64,000 nucleotides of DNA from Halictus rubicundus (Eukaryota; Arthropoda; Insecta; Hymenoptera; Halictidae). Position numbers and translations under genes: made by a program. The stretch covers positions 62,001 to 126,000 of the forward strand of contig NW_027488860.1 in NCBI RefSeq assembly GCF_050948215.1. Reading direction: 5' to 3'. How positions within the stretch are numbered: position 1 is the first letter of the stretch; each line of letters opens with the position of its first letter. Below are positions 13,261 to 24,780 of the stretch, one piece after another. The notes under the pieces are model-generated. The model did not search any database. It was not told where the DNA came from and was given only the letters and a program-made list of their open reading frames with translations.

Positions 13261-15300
13261 TATCCTATCCTCTATCCTATCCTATCCTCTATCCTATCCT
13301 ATCCTCTATCCTATCCTATCGTCTATCCTATCCTATCCTCTATCCTATCCTATCCTATCCTCTATCCTGTCCTATCCTCTATCCAATCCAATCCTCTATC
13401 CTATCCTATCCTCTATCCTATCCTATCCTCTATCCTATCCTATCCTCTATCCTATCCTCTCCTCTATCCTATCCTATCCTCCATCCTATCCTATCCTCTA
13501 TCCTATCCTATCCTCTATCCTATCCTATCCTCTATCCTAGCCTATCCTCTATCCTATCTTATCCTCATTCCTATCCTATCCTCTATCCTATCCTATCCTG
13601 TGTCCTATCCACTATCGTATCCTATCCTCTATCCTATCCAATCCTATATCCTATCCTCTATACACTCCAATCCTCTATCCTATCCAATCCTATATCCTAT
13701 TCTCTATACACTCCAATCCTCTATCCTATCCTATCCTCTCTCCTATCCACTATCGTATCCTCTCCTCTATCCTATCCAACCCTATATCCTATCCTCTATA
13801 CACTACAATCCTCTATCCTATCCTCTATACACTCCAATCCTCTATCCTATCCTGTCCTCTATCCTATCCTATCCTCTATCCTATCCAATCTTCTATAATA
13901 TCCTATCCTCTATCCTATCCTATCCTCTATCCTATCCTATCCTCTATCCTATCCTATCTTCTATCCTATCCTATCCTCTATCCTATCCTATCCTCTGTCG
14001 TATCCACTATCGTATCCTATCCTCTATCCTATCCAATCCTATATCCTATCCTCTATACACTCCAATCCTCTATCCTATCCAATCCTATATCCTATCCTCT
14101 ATACACTCCAATCCTCTATCCTATCCTATCCTCTCTCCTATCCACTATCGTATCCTCTCCTCTATCCTATTTAATCCTATATCCTATCCTCTATACACTC
14201 CAATCCTCTATCCTATCCTGTCCTCTATCCTATCCTATCCTCTATCCTATCCTATCCTCTATAATATCCTATCCTCTATCCAATCCTATCCTCTATCCTA
14301 TCCTATCCTCTATCCTATCCTATCCTCTATCCTATCCTCTCCTCTATCCTATCCTATCCTCCATCCTATCCTCTATCCTATCCTATCCTCTATCCTATCC
14401 TATCCTCTATCCTATCCTATCTTCTATCCTATCCTATCTTCTATCCTATCCTATCCTCTATCCTAGCCTATCCTCTATCCTATCCTATCCTCATTCCTAT
14501 CCTATCCTCTATCCTATCCTATCCTCTGTCGTATCCACTATCGTATCCTATCCTCTATCCTATCCAATCCTATATCCTATCCTCTATACACTCCAATCCT
14601 CTATCCTATCCAATCCTATATCCTATCCTCTATACACTCCAATCCTCTATCCTATCCTATCCTCTCTCCTATCCACTATCGTATCCTCTCCTCTATCCTA
14701 TCCAATCCTATATCTTATCCTCTATACACTCCAATCCTCTATCCTATCCTATCCTCTATCCTATCCTATCCTCTATCCTATCCAATCCTCTATCCTATCC
14801 CCTATCCTATCCTCTATCCTATCCTCTATCCTATCCTCTATCCTATCCCCTATCCTATCCTCTATCCTATCCTCTATCCTATCCTCTATCCTATCCTATC
14901 CTCAATCCTATCCTATTCTCTATCCTATATTATCCACTATCCTATCCTGTTCTCTAACCTATCGTATCAACTATTCTACCCATTCCCCTATCCTATCCTC
15001 TATCCTATCCTATCCTCTACCCTATCCTATCCTCTATCCTATCCTCTCCTCTATCCTATCCTATCCTCAATCCTATCCTATCCTCTATCCTATTATATCC
15101 TCTATCCTACCCTATCCTCTATCCTATCCTATCCTCTATCCTATCCTATCCTCTATCCTATCCAATCCTCTATCCTATCCCCTATCCTATCCTCTACCCT
15201 ATCCTCTATCCTATCCTATCCTCTATCCTTTCCCATTCTCTATCCTATCCTCTATCCTATCCTATCCACTATCCTATCCTATCATATCCTCTATCCTATC
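13260..15300 (+). repeat. Satellite stretch rich in TATACACTCC modules (copy A)
   Basis: Tight clusters of TATACACTCC-type modules occur near 13,660, 13,710, 13,797, 13,827, 14,055 and 14,105. A partial internal repeat links 13,560-13,850 with 14,480-14,740, including the CATTCCTATCC and CTCTCTCC variants. A stop-free + strand frame spans 13,600-14,466 but starts at GTG and is only translated satellite. The stretch is colinear with 29,354-31,394 at offset 16,094. Confidence 0.82.
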
Positions 15301-16740
15301 CAATCTTCTATAATATCCTATCCTCTATCCTATCCTATCCTCTATAATTTCGTATCCTCTATCCTATCCTATCCTCTATCCTATCCAATCCTATATCCTA
15401 TCCTATCCGCTATCCTGTCCTATCCTCTATCCTATAATATCCCCTATCCTATCCAATCCTCTATCCTATCCTCTATCCTATCCTATCCTCTATCGTCTCC
15501 AGTCCTCTATCCTATATAATCCCCTATCATATCCTCTATCGTCTCCTATCCTCTATCCTATCCAATCCCCTATCCTATCCTCTATCTTATCCTATCCTCT
15601 ATCCTATCCTATCCTCATTCCTATCCTATCCTCTATCCTATCCTATCCTCTATCCTATTCTATACTCTACCCTATCCTATCCGCTATCCTATCCTATCCT
15701 CTATCCTATCCAATCCCCTATCCTATGCTCTATCCGATCATATCCTATCCTCTATAATTTCGTATCCTCTATCCTATCCTATCCTCTATCCTATCCAATC
15801 CCATATCCTATCCTATCCGCAATCCTGTCCTATCCTATATCCTATAATATCCCCTATCCTATCCAATCCTCTATCCTAACCTCTATCCTATCCTCTATCC
15901 TATCCTATCCTCTATTATATCCCATCCTCTATCGTATCCACTATCGTATCCTATTCTCTATCCTATCCTATCCTCCATCCTATCCTATCCTCTATCCTAT
16001 CCTCCATCCTATCCTATCCTCTATCCTATCCTATCCTCTATCGTATCCTATCCTCTATCCTATCCAATCCCTTGTCCTATCCTCTATCGTCTCCTATCCT
16101 CTATCCTATCCAATCCCCTATCCTATCCTCCATCCTATCCTATCCTCTGTCATATCCTATCCTCTATCCTATCCAATCCTATATCCTATCCTATCCGCTA
16201 TCCTGTCCTATCCTCTATCCTATAATATCCCCCATCCTATCCAATCCTCTATCCTATCCTCTATCCTATCCTCTATCCTATCCTATCCTCTATTATATCC
16301 CATCCTCTATCCTATCCACTATCGTATCCTATTCTCTATCCTATCCTATCCTCCATCCTATCCTATCCTCTATCCTATCCTATCCTCTATCCTATCCTAT
16401 CCTCTATAATTTCGTATCCTCTATCCTATCCTATCCCCTATCCTATCCAATCCTATATCCTATCCTATCCGCTATCCTGTCCTATCCTCTATCCTATAAT
16501 ATCCCCTATCCTATCCAATCCTCTATCCTATCCTCTATCCTATCCTCTATCCTATCCTATCCTCTATCCTACCCAATCCCCTATCCTTTCCCCTATTCGA
16601 TCCTCTCCTCTATAATATCGAATCCTCTATACTATCCAGTGCTCTATCCTATAATATCATCCATCCTATCCTATTCTCTATCCTATCGTATCAACTATCC
16701 TATCCAATCCCCTATCCTATCCTCTTTCCTATCCTCTATC
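15300..16740 (+). repeat. Segment at the end of copy A with right-half variant modules
   Basis: From about 15,300 the variant repertoire changes: TAATTTCGTATCC modules (15,345 and 15,755), TCTCCAGTCC (G of CGTCTCC at 15,495), TTCGATCC, TCGAATCC and GTGCTCTATCC (near 16,580-16,645). These are the modules that dominate 33-64 kb and are rare in the earlier part of copy A. The same segment ends copy B (31,394-32,834). It therefore looks like the left edge of the right-hand satellite domain, carried along when the 16-kb segment was duplicated. Confidence 0.75.
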
Positions 16741-17125
16741 CTATCCTATCCTCTATCATATCCTATCCTCTATCCTATCCTAACCTCTAACCTACCCTAT
16801 CCTCTATCCTATCCTATCCTCTATCCTATCCTATCCTCCATCCTATTCTATATTCTATCCGATCCTATCCGATCCTCTATCTTATCCTATCCTCTATCCT
16901 ATCCTATCCTCTATCCTATCCTATCCTCGGTCCTATCCTCTATCCTATCCTATCCTCTATCCTATCCTATCCTATCCTCTATCCTATCCTATCCTCTATC
17001 GTCTCCTGTCCTCTATCCTGTACAATCCCCTATCATATCCTCTATCGTCTCATATCCTCTATCGTCTCCTATCCTCTATCCTATCCTATCCTCTATCCTA
17101 TCCTCTATCCTATCCTATCCTCTAT
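16728..17125 (+). repeat. Junction between the two 16-kb copies: extra partial copy of the segment start
   Basis: The sequence from 16,728 matches the first ~170 bp of the window and again the sequence from 17,126 (16,753 pairs with 17,151, offset 398). It shares the CTATCATATCC variant, the CTAACCTCTAACCTACCC run and the paired TCCGATCC variants. The match to 17,126 onward is lost near 16,895. From 16,921 the stretch instead resembles 4,600-4,680 and 19,165-19,235, with a TCTCCTGTCC variant followed by CTGTACAATCCCC. The segment start is therefore present twice in a row here, as expected at a breakpoint formed by exchange within the array. Confidence 0.8.
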
Positions 17126-19164
17126 CCTATCCTCTATCCTATCCTATCCTCTATCATATCCTATCCTCTATCCTATCCTAACCTCTAACCTACCCTATCC
17201 TCTATCCTATCCTATCCTCTATCCTATCCTATCCTCCATCCTATTCTATATTCTATCCGATCCTATCCGATCCTCTATCTTATCCTATCCTCTATCCTAA
17301 CCTATCCTCTGTCCTATCCACTATCGTATCCTATCCTCTATCCTATCCAATCCTATATCCTATCCTCTATACACTCCAATCCTCTATCCTATCCTATCCT
17401 CTCTCCTATCCACTATCGTATCCTATCCTCTATCCTATCCTATCCTCTATCCTATCCCATCCTCTATCCTATCCTATCCTCTATCGTCTTCTGTCCTCTA
17501 TTCTATACAATCCCCTATCCTATCCTCTATCGTCTCCTATCCTCTATCCTATAATATCATCCATCCTATCCTATCCTCTATCCTAGCCTATCCTCTATCC
17601 TATCCAATCCTATATCCTATCCAATCCGCTATCCTATCCTATCCTCTATCCTATCCTATCCACTATCCTATCCTATTCTCTAACCTATCGTATCAACTAT
17701 CCTATCCATTCCCCTATCCTATCCTCTATCCTATCCTATCCTCAATCCTATCCTATCCTCTATCCTATCCTATCCTCTATCCTATCCTCTATCCTATCCT
17801 ATCCTCTATCCTATCCTATCCTCTATCCTATCCTATCCTCTATCCTATCCTATCCTCCATCCTATCCTATCCTCTATCCCATCCTATCCTCTATCCTAGC
17901 CTATCCTCTATCCTATCCTATCCTCCGTCCTATCCTATCCTCTATAATATCCTATCCTCTATCCTATCCTATCCTCTATCCTATCCTATCCTCTATCCAA
18001 TCCTATCATCTATTCTATCCTATCCTCTATCCTATCCTATCCTCTATCCTAACCTATCCTCTATCCTATCCTATCCTCTATCCTATCCTATCCTCTATCC
18101 TATCCTATCCTCTGTCCTATCCTATCCTCTATAATATCCTATCCTCTATCCTATCCTATCCTCTATCCTGTTCTATTCTCTATCCTATCCTCTATCCTAT
18201 CCTATCCTCTATCGTCTCCTATCTTCTATCCTAACCAATCCCCATCCTATTCTCTATCCTATATTATCCGCTATCCTATCCTATTCTCTAACCTATCGTA
18301 TCAACTATCCTATCCATTCCCCTATCCTATCCTCTGTTCTATCTTCTATCCTATCCTCTATCCTAGCCTATCGTCTATCCTATCCAATCCTATATCCTAT
18401 CCCATCCGCTATCCTATCCTATCCTCTATCCTATCCTATCCTCTGTCCTATCCTATCCTCTATAATATCCTATCCTCTATCCTATCCTATCCTCTATCCT
18501 ATCCTATCCTCTATCCTATCCTCTCCTCTATCCTATCCTATCCTCCATCCTATCCTATCCTCTATCCTATCCTATCCTCTATCCTATCCTATCCTGTCCT
18601 CTATCCTATCCTATCCTGTCCTCTATCCTATCCTATCCTCTATCCTATCCTATCCTCTATCCTATCCTATCCTCTATCCTATCCTATCCTCTATCCTATA
18701 CTATACTCCATCCTATACAATCCTATATCCTACCCTATCCGCCATCCTATCCTATCCTCTATCCTATCCTATCCTCTATCCTATCCAATCCTCTATCCTA
18801 TAATATCATCTATCCTATCCTCTATCCTATCCTCTATCCTATCCTCTATCCTATCCTATCCTCAATCCTATCCTATCCTCTATCCTATCCTATCCTCTAT
18901 CCTATCCTATCCACTATCCTATTCTATATTCTATCCGATCGTATCCGATCCTCTATCTTATCCTATCCTCTATCCTATCCTATCCTCATTCCTATCCTAT
19001 CCTCTATCATATCCTATCCTCTATCCTATTCTATACTCTACCCTGTCGTATCCACTATCCTATCCTATCCACTATCCTATCCTACCCTCTATCCTATCCT
19101 ATCCTCTATCCTATCATATCCTCTATCCTATCCTATCCTCTATCCTATCCTATCCTCTATCCTA

Positions 19165-19465
19165 TCCTATCCTATCCTCTATCCTATCCTATCCTCTATC
19201 GTCTCCTGTCCTCTATCCTGTACAATCCCCTATCCTATCCTATCCTCTATCCTATCCTCTATCCTATCCTATCCTCTATCATATCCTATCCTCTATCCTA
19301 TCCTAACCTCTAACCTACCCTATCCTCTATCCTATCCTATCCTCTATCCTATCCTATCCTCCATCCTATTCTATATTCTATCCGATCCTATCCGATCCTC
19401 TATCTTATCCTATCCTCTATCCTATCCTATCCTCTATCCTATCCTACCCTCTATCCTATCCTATC
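19165..19465 (+). repeat. Module in copy B replacing the 257-bp tandem unit of copy A
   Basis: Up to 19,155 copy B is colinear with copy A (offset 17,125). It then contains the TCTCCTGTCC and CTGTACAATCC variants, a second CTATCATATCC module with the CTAACCTCTAACC run, and paired TCCGATCC variants. It rejoins copy A at 19,470 (pairs with 2,291, offset 17,179). The inserted material resembles 16,741-17,290 and the window start, not the corresponding place in copy A. This is a replacement by a non-allelic copy of the segment start. Confidence 0.75.
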
Positions 19466-19919
19466 CTCTGTCCTATCCACTATCGTATCCTATCCTCTAT
19501 CCTATCCAATCCTATATTCTATCCTCTATACACTCCAATCCTCTATCCTATCCTATCCTCTCTCCTATCCACTATCGTATCCTATCCTCTATCCTATCCT
19601 ATCCTCTATCCTATCCCATCCTCTATCCTATCCTATCCTCTATCCTATCCTATCCTCTATCCTATCCTATCCTCTATCGTCTTCTGTCCTCTATTCTATA
19701 CAATCCCCTATCCTATCCTCTATCGTCTCCTATCCTCTATCCTATAATATCATCTATCCTATCCTATCCTCTATCCTGTTCTATTCTCTATCCTATCCTC
19801 TATCCTATCCTATCCTCTATCGTCTCCTATCTTCTATCCTAACCAATCCCCATCCTATTCTCTATACTATATTATCCGCTATCCTATCCTATTCTCTAAC
19901 CTATCGTATCAACTATCCT

Positions 19920-21560
19920 ATCCATTCCCCTATCCTATGCTCTGTTCTATCTTCTATCCTATCCTCTATCCTAGCCTATCCTCTATCCTATCCAATCCTA
20001 TATCCTATCCCATCCGCTATCCTATCCTATCCTCTATCCTATCCTATCCACTATCCTATCCTATTCTCTAACCTATCGTATCAACTATCCTATCCATTCC
20101 CCTATCCTCTATCGTATCAACTCCTATCCCCTATCCTATCCTCAATCCTATCCTATCCTCTATCCTATCCTCTATCCTATCCTCTATCCTATCCTCTATC
20201 CTATCCTATCCTCTATCCTATCCTATCCTCCTATCCTACCTATCCTCTATCCTATCCTATCCTCTATCCTATCCTATCCTCTATCCTATCCTATCCTATC
20301 CTCTATCCTATCCTATCCTCTATCCAATCCTATCATCTATTCTATCCTATCCTCTATCCTATCCTATCCTCTATCCTAACCTATCCTCTATCCTATCCTA
20401 TCCTCTATCCTATCCTATCCTCTATAATATCCTATCCTCTGTCCTATCCTATCCTCTATAATATCCTATCCTCTATCCTAACCTATCCTCTATCCTATCC
20501 TATCCTCTATCCTATCCTCTTCTCTATCCTATCCTATCCTCCATCCTATCCTATCCTCTATCCTATCCTATCCTCTATCCTATCCTATCCTATCCTCTAT
20601 CCTATCCTATCCTCTATCCTATCCAATCCTCTATCCTATCCTATACTCCAGCCTATCCAATCCTATATCCTATCCTATCCTCTATCCTATCCTATCCTCT
20701 ATCCTATACATTCCTCTATTTCATCCTATCCTCTATCCTCGCCTATCCTCTATCCTATCCTATCCTCCGTCCTATCCTATCCTCTATAATATCCTATCCT
20801 CTATCCTAGCCTATCCTCTATCCTATCCAATCCTATATCCTATCCCATCCGCTATCCTATCCTATCCTCTATCCTATCCTATCCACTATCCTATCCTATT
20901 CTCTAACCTATCGTATCAACTATCCTATCCATTCCCCTATCCTATCCTCTATCCTATCCTATCCTCAATCCTATCCTATCCTCTATCCTATCCTCTATCC
21001 TATCCTCTATCCTATCCTCTATCCTATCCTATCCTCTATCCTATCCTATCCTCTATCCTATCCTATCCTCTATCCTATCCTATCCTCTATCCTATCCTAT
21101 CCTATCCTCTATCCTATCCTATCCTCTATCCAATCCTATCATCTATTCTATCCTATCCTCTATCCTATCCTATCCTCTATCCTAACCTATCCTCTATCCT
21201 ATCCTATCCTCTATCCTATCCTATCCTCTATAATATCCTATCCTCTGTCCTATCCTATCCTCTATAATATCCTATCCTCTATCCTACCCTATCCTCTATC
21301 CTATCCTATCCTCTATCCTATCCTCTTCTCTATCCTATCCTATCCTCCATCCTATCCTATCCTCTATCCTATCCTATCCTCTATCCTATCCTATCCTATC
21401 CTCTATCCTATCCTATCCTCTATCCTATCCAATCCTCTATCCTATCCTATACTCCAGCCTATCCAATCCTATATCCTATCCTATCCTCTATCCTATCCTA
21501 TCCTCTATCCTATACATTCCTCTATTTCATCCTATCCTCTATCCTCGCCTATCCTCTATC
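19920..21560 (+). repeat. ~823-bp tandem repeat pair (copy B)
   Basis: This is the counterpart of the pair at 2,740-4,385. The CGTATCAACT markers lie at 20,077 and 20,912, giving 835 bp instead of 823. The 12-bp excess falls in an irregular stretch at 20,101-20,245. The TTTCATCC marker of the second unit is at 21,525. Confidence 0.82.
20101..20245 (+). repeat. Irregular satellite stretch with broken module order
   Basis: The module order breaks down here. An extra CGTATCAACT-like module runs straight into CCTATCCCC, and near 20,228-20,245 there are CTCCTATCC and CTACCTATCC joins that do not follow the 5/7-bp pattern. The matching part of copy A (about 2,910-3,060) is regular. It may be a real rearrangement or a local consensus or assembly error. 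Confidence 0.6.
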
Positions 21561-24249
21561 CTATCCTATCCTCCGTCCTATCCTATCCTCTATAATATCC
21601 TATCCTCTATCCTATCCTATCCTCTATCCTATCCTATCCTCTATCCTATCCTATCCTCTATCCTATCCTATCCTCTATCCTATCCTATCCTCTATCCTAT
21701 CCTATCCTCTATCCTATCCTATCCTATCCTCTATCCTATCCTCTATCCTATCCTATCCTATCCTCTATCCTATCCTATCATCTATCGTCTCCTGTCCTCT
21801 ATCCTGTACAATCCCCTATCATATCCTCTATCGTCTCCTATCCTCTATCCTATCCTATCCTCTATCCTATCCTCTATCCTATCCTATCCTCTATCCTATC
21901 CTATCCTCTATCCTATCCTATCCTCTTTCCTACCCTATCCTCTATCCTATCCTATCCTCTATCCTATCCTATCCTCCATCCTATTCTATATTCTATCCGA
22001 TCCTATCCGATCCTCTATCTTATCCTATCCTGTATCCTATCCTATCCTCATTCCTATCCTATCCTCTATCCTATCCTATCCTCTGTCCTATCCACTATCG
22101 TATCCTATCCTCTATCCTATCCATTCCTATATCCTATCCTCTATACACTCCAATCCTCTATCCTATCCTATCCTCTCTCCTATCCACTATCGTATCCTAT
22201 CCTCTATCCTATCCAATCCTATATCCTATCCTCTATACACTCCAATCCTCTATCCTATCCTGTCTTCTATCCTATCCTATCCTCTATCCTATCCTATCCT
22301 ATCCTCTATAATATCCTATCCTCTATCCTATCCTATCCTCTACCTATCCTATCCTCTATCCAATCCTATCCTCTATCCTATCCTATCCTCTAACCTATCC
22401 TATCCTCTATCCTATCCTATCCTCTATCCTATCCTATCCTCTGTCCTATCCTATCCTCTATAATATCCTATCCTCTATCCTATCCTATCCTCTATCCTAT
22501 CCTATCCTCTATCCTATCCTCTCCTCTATCCTATCCTATCCTCCATCCTATCCTATCCTCTATCCTATCCTATCCTCTATCCTATCCTATCCTATCCTCT
22601 ATCCTATCCTCTATCCTATCCTATCCTCTATCCTATCCTATTTTCTATCCTATCCTATCCTCCATCCTATCCAATCCTATATCCAATCCTATCCGCTATC
22701 CTATCCTATCCTCTATCCTATCCTATCCTCTGTCCTATCCCCTATCGTATCCTATCCTCTATCCTATCCAATCCTATATCCTATCCTCTATACACTCCAA
22801 TCCTCTATCCTATCCAATCCTATATCCTATCCTCTATACACTCCAATCCTCTATCCTATCCTATCCTCTCTCCTATCCACTATCGTATCCTCCCCTCTAT
22901 CCTATCCAATCCTCTATCCTATCCCCTATCCTATCCTCTATCCTATCCTCTATCCTATCCTCTATCCTATCCTATCCTCAATCCTATCCTATCCTCTATC
23001 CTATATTATCCACTATCCTATCCTCTATCCTATCCTATCCTCAATCCTATCCTATCCTCTATCCTATATTATCCACTATCCTATCCTGTTCTCTAACCTA
23101 TCGTATCAACTATTCTATCCATTCCCCTATCCTATCCTCTATTCTATCCTCCACCCTATCCTCTATCCTATCCTATCCTCTATCCTATCCTATACTCTAT
23201 CCTATCCTATCCTCTATCCTATCCTATCCTCTATCCTATCCTCTCCTCTATCCTATCCTATCCTCCATCCTATCCTATCCTCTATCCTATCCTATCCTCT
23301 ATCCTATCCTATCCTCCATCCTATCCAATCCTATATCCTATCCTATCCGCTATCCTAACCTATCCTCTATCCTATCCTATCCACTATCCTATTCTATCCA
23401 TCCTCTATCCTATCCAATCTTCTATAATATCCTATCCTCTATCCTATCCTATCCTCTATCCTACCCTATCCTCTATCCTATCCAATCCTCTATTCTATCC
23501 CCTATCCTATCCTCTATCCTATCCTCTATCCTATCCTCTATCCTATCCTATCCTCAATCCTATCATATCCTCTATCCTATATTATCCACTATCCTATCCT
23601 GTTCTCTCACCTATCGTATCAACTATTCTATCCATTCCCCTATCTTATCCTCTATTCTATCCTCTACCCTATCCTCTATCCTATCCTATCCTCTATCCTT
23701 TCCAATTCTCTATCCTATCCTCTATCCTATCCTATCCACTATCCTATCCTATCCTATCCTCTATCCTATCCAATCTTCTATAATATCCTATCCTCTATCC
23801 TATCCTATCCTCTATCCTATCCTATCCTCTATCCTATCCTATCCACTATCCTATCCTATCCTATCCTCTATCCTATCCAATCTTCTATAATATCCTATCC
23901 TCTATCCTATCCTATCCTCTATCCTATCCTGTCCTCTATCCTATCCTATCCTCTATCCTATCCTATCCTCTATCCTATCCTATCCTCTATCCTAGCCTAT
24001 CCTCTATCCTATCCTATCCTCATTCCTATCCTATCCTCTATCCTATCCTATCCTCTGTCCTATCCACTATCGTATCCTATCCTCTATCCTATCCAATCCT
24101 ATATCCTATCCTCTATACACTCCAATCCTCTATCCTATCCAATCCACTATCCTATCCTATCCTATCCTCTATCCTATCCAATCTTCTATAATATCCTATC
24201 CTCTATCCTATCCTATCCTCTATCCTAGCCTATCCTCTATCCTATCCTA

Positions 24250-24780
24250 TCCTCATTCCTATCCTATCCTCTATCCTATCCTATCCTCTGTCCTATCCAC
24301 TATCGTATCCTATCCTCTATCCTATCCAATCCTATATCCTATCCTCTATACACTCCAATCCTCTATCCTATCCAATCCTATATCCTATCCTCTATACACT
24401 CCATTCCTCTATCCTATCCTATCCTCTCTCCTATCCACTATCGTATCCTCTCCTCTATCCTATCCAATCCTTTATCCTATCCTCTATACACTCCAATCCT
24501 CTATCCTATCCTGTCCTCTATCCTATCCTATCCTCTATCCTATCCTATCCTATCCTCTACAATACCCTATCCTCTATCCTATCCTATCCTCTATCCTATC
24601 CTATCCTCTATCCAATCCTATCCTCTATCCTATCCTATCCTCTAACCTATCCTATCATCTATCCTATCCTATCCTCTATCCTATCCTATCCTCTGTCCTA
24701 TCCTATCCTCTATAATATCCTATCCTCTATCCTATCCTATCCTCTATCCTATCCTATCCTCTATCCTATCCTCTCCTCTA
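24250..24780 (+). repeat. Single copy of the ~1,057-bp block (copy B)
   Basis: Copy B holds one version of the block that copy A has twice: CTGTCC at 24,289 (pairs with 7,121) and TCCTTTATCC at 24,471 (pairs with 7,303 and 8,360). Just downstream copy B has one 17-mer more than copy A, which moves the offset from 16,111 to 16,128. Confidence 0.85.

Larger units (their letters stand above)
1..16740 (+). repeat. Copy A of a ~16-17 kb segmental tandem duplication
   Basis: This stretch reappears almost base for base in copy B. Matching markers are exact: position 186 pairs with 17,311 and 1,921 with 19,046 (both offset 17,125); 7,303 pairs with 24,471 (offset 17,168); 13,600 with 29,694 and 16,072 with 32,166 (both offset 16,094). 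The match ends near 16,740, where copy A turns into a repeat of its own left edge while copy B runs on into different satellite variants. The left edge coincides with the window start, so copy A may begin upstream. It contains the lower-level repeats listed separately. No gene is present in it. Confidence 0.93.

Noticed and set aside
20101..20245. Insertion of foreign sequence in copy B
   Set aside because: The stretch is irregular but made only of satellite-like words; no unique sequence or target-site duplication is visible.
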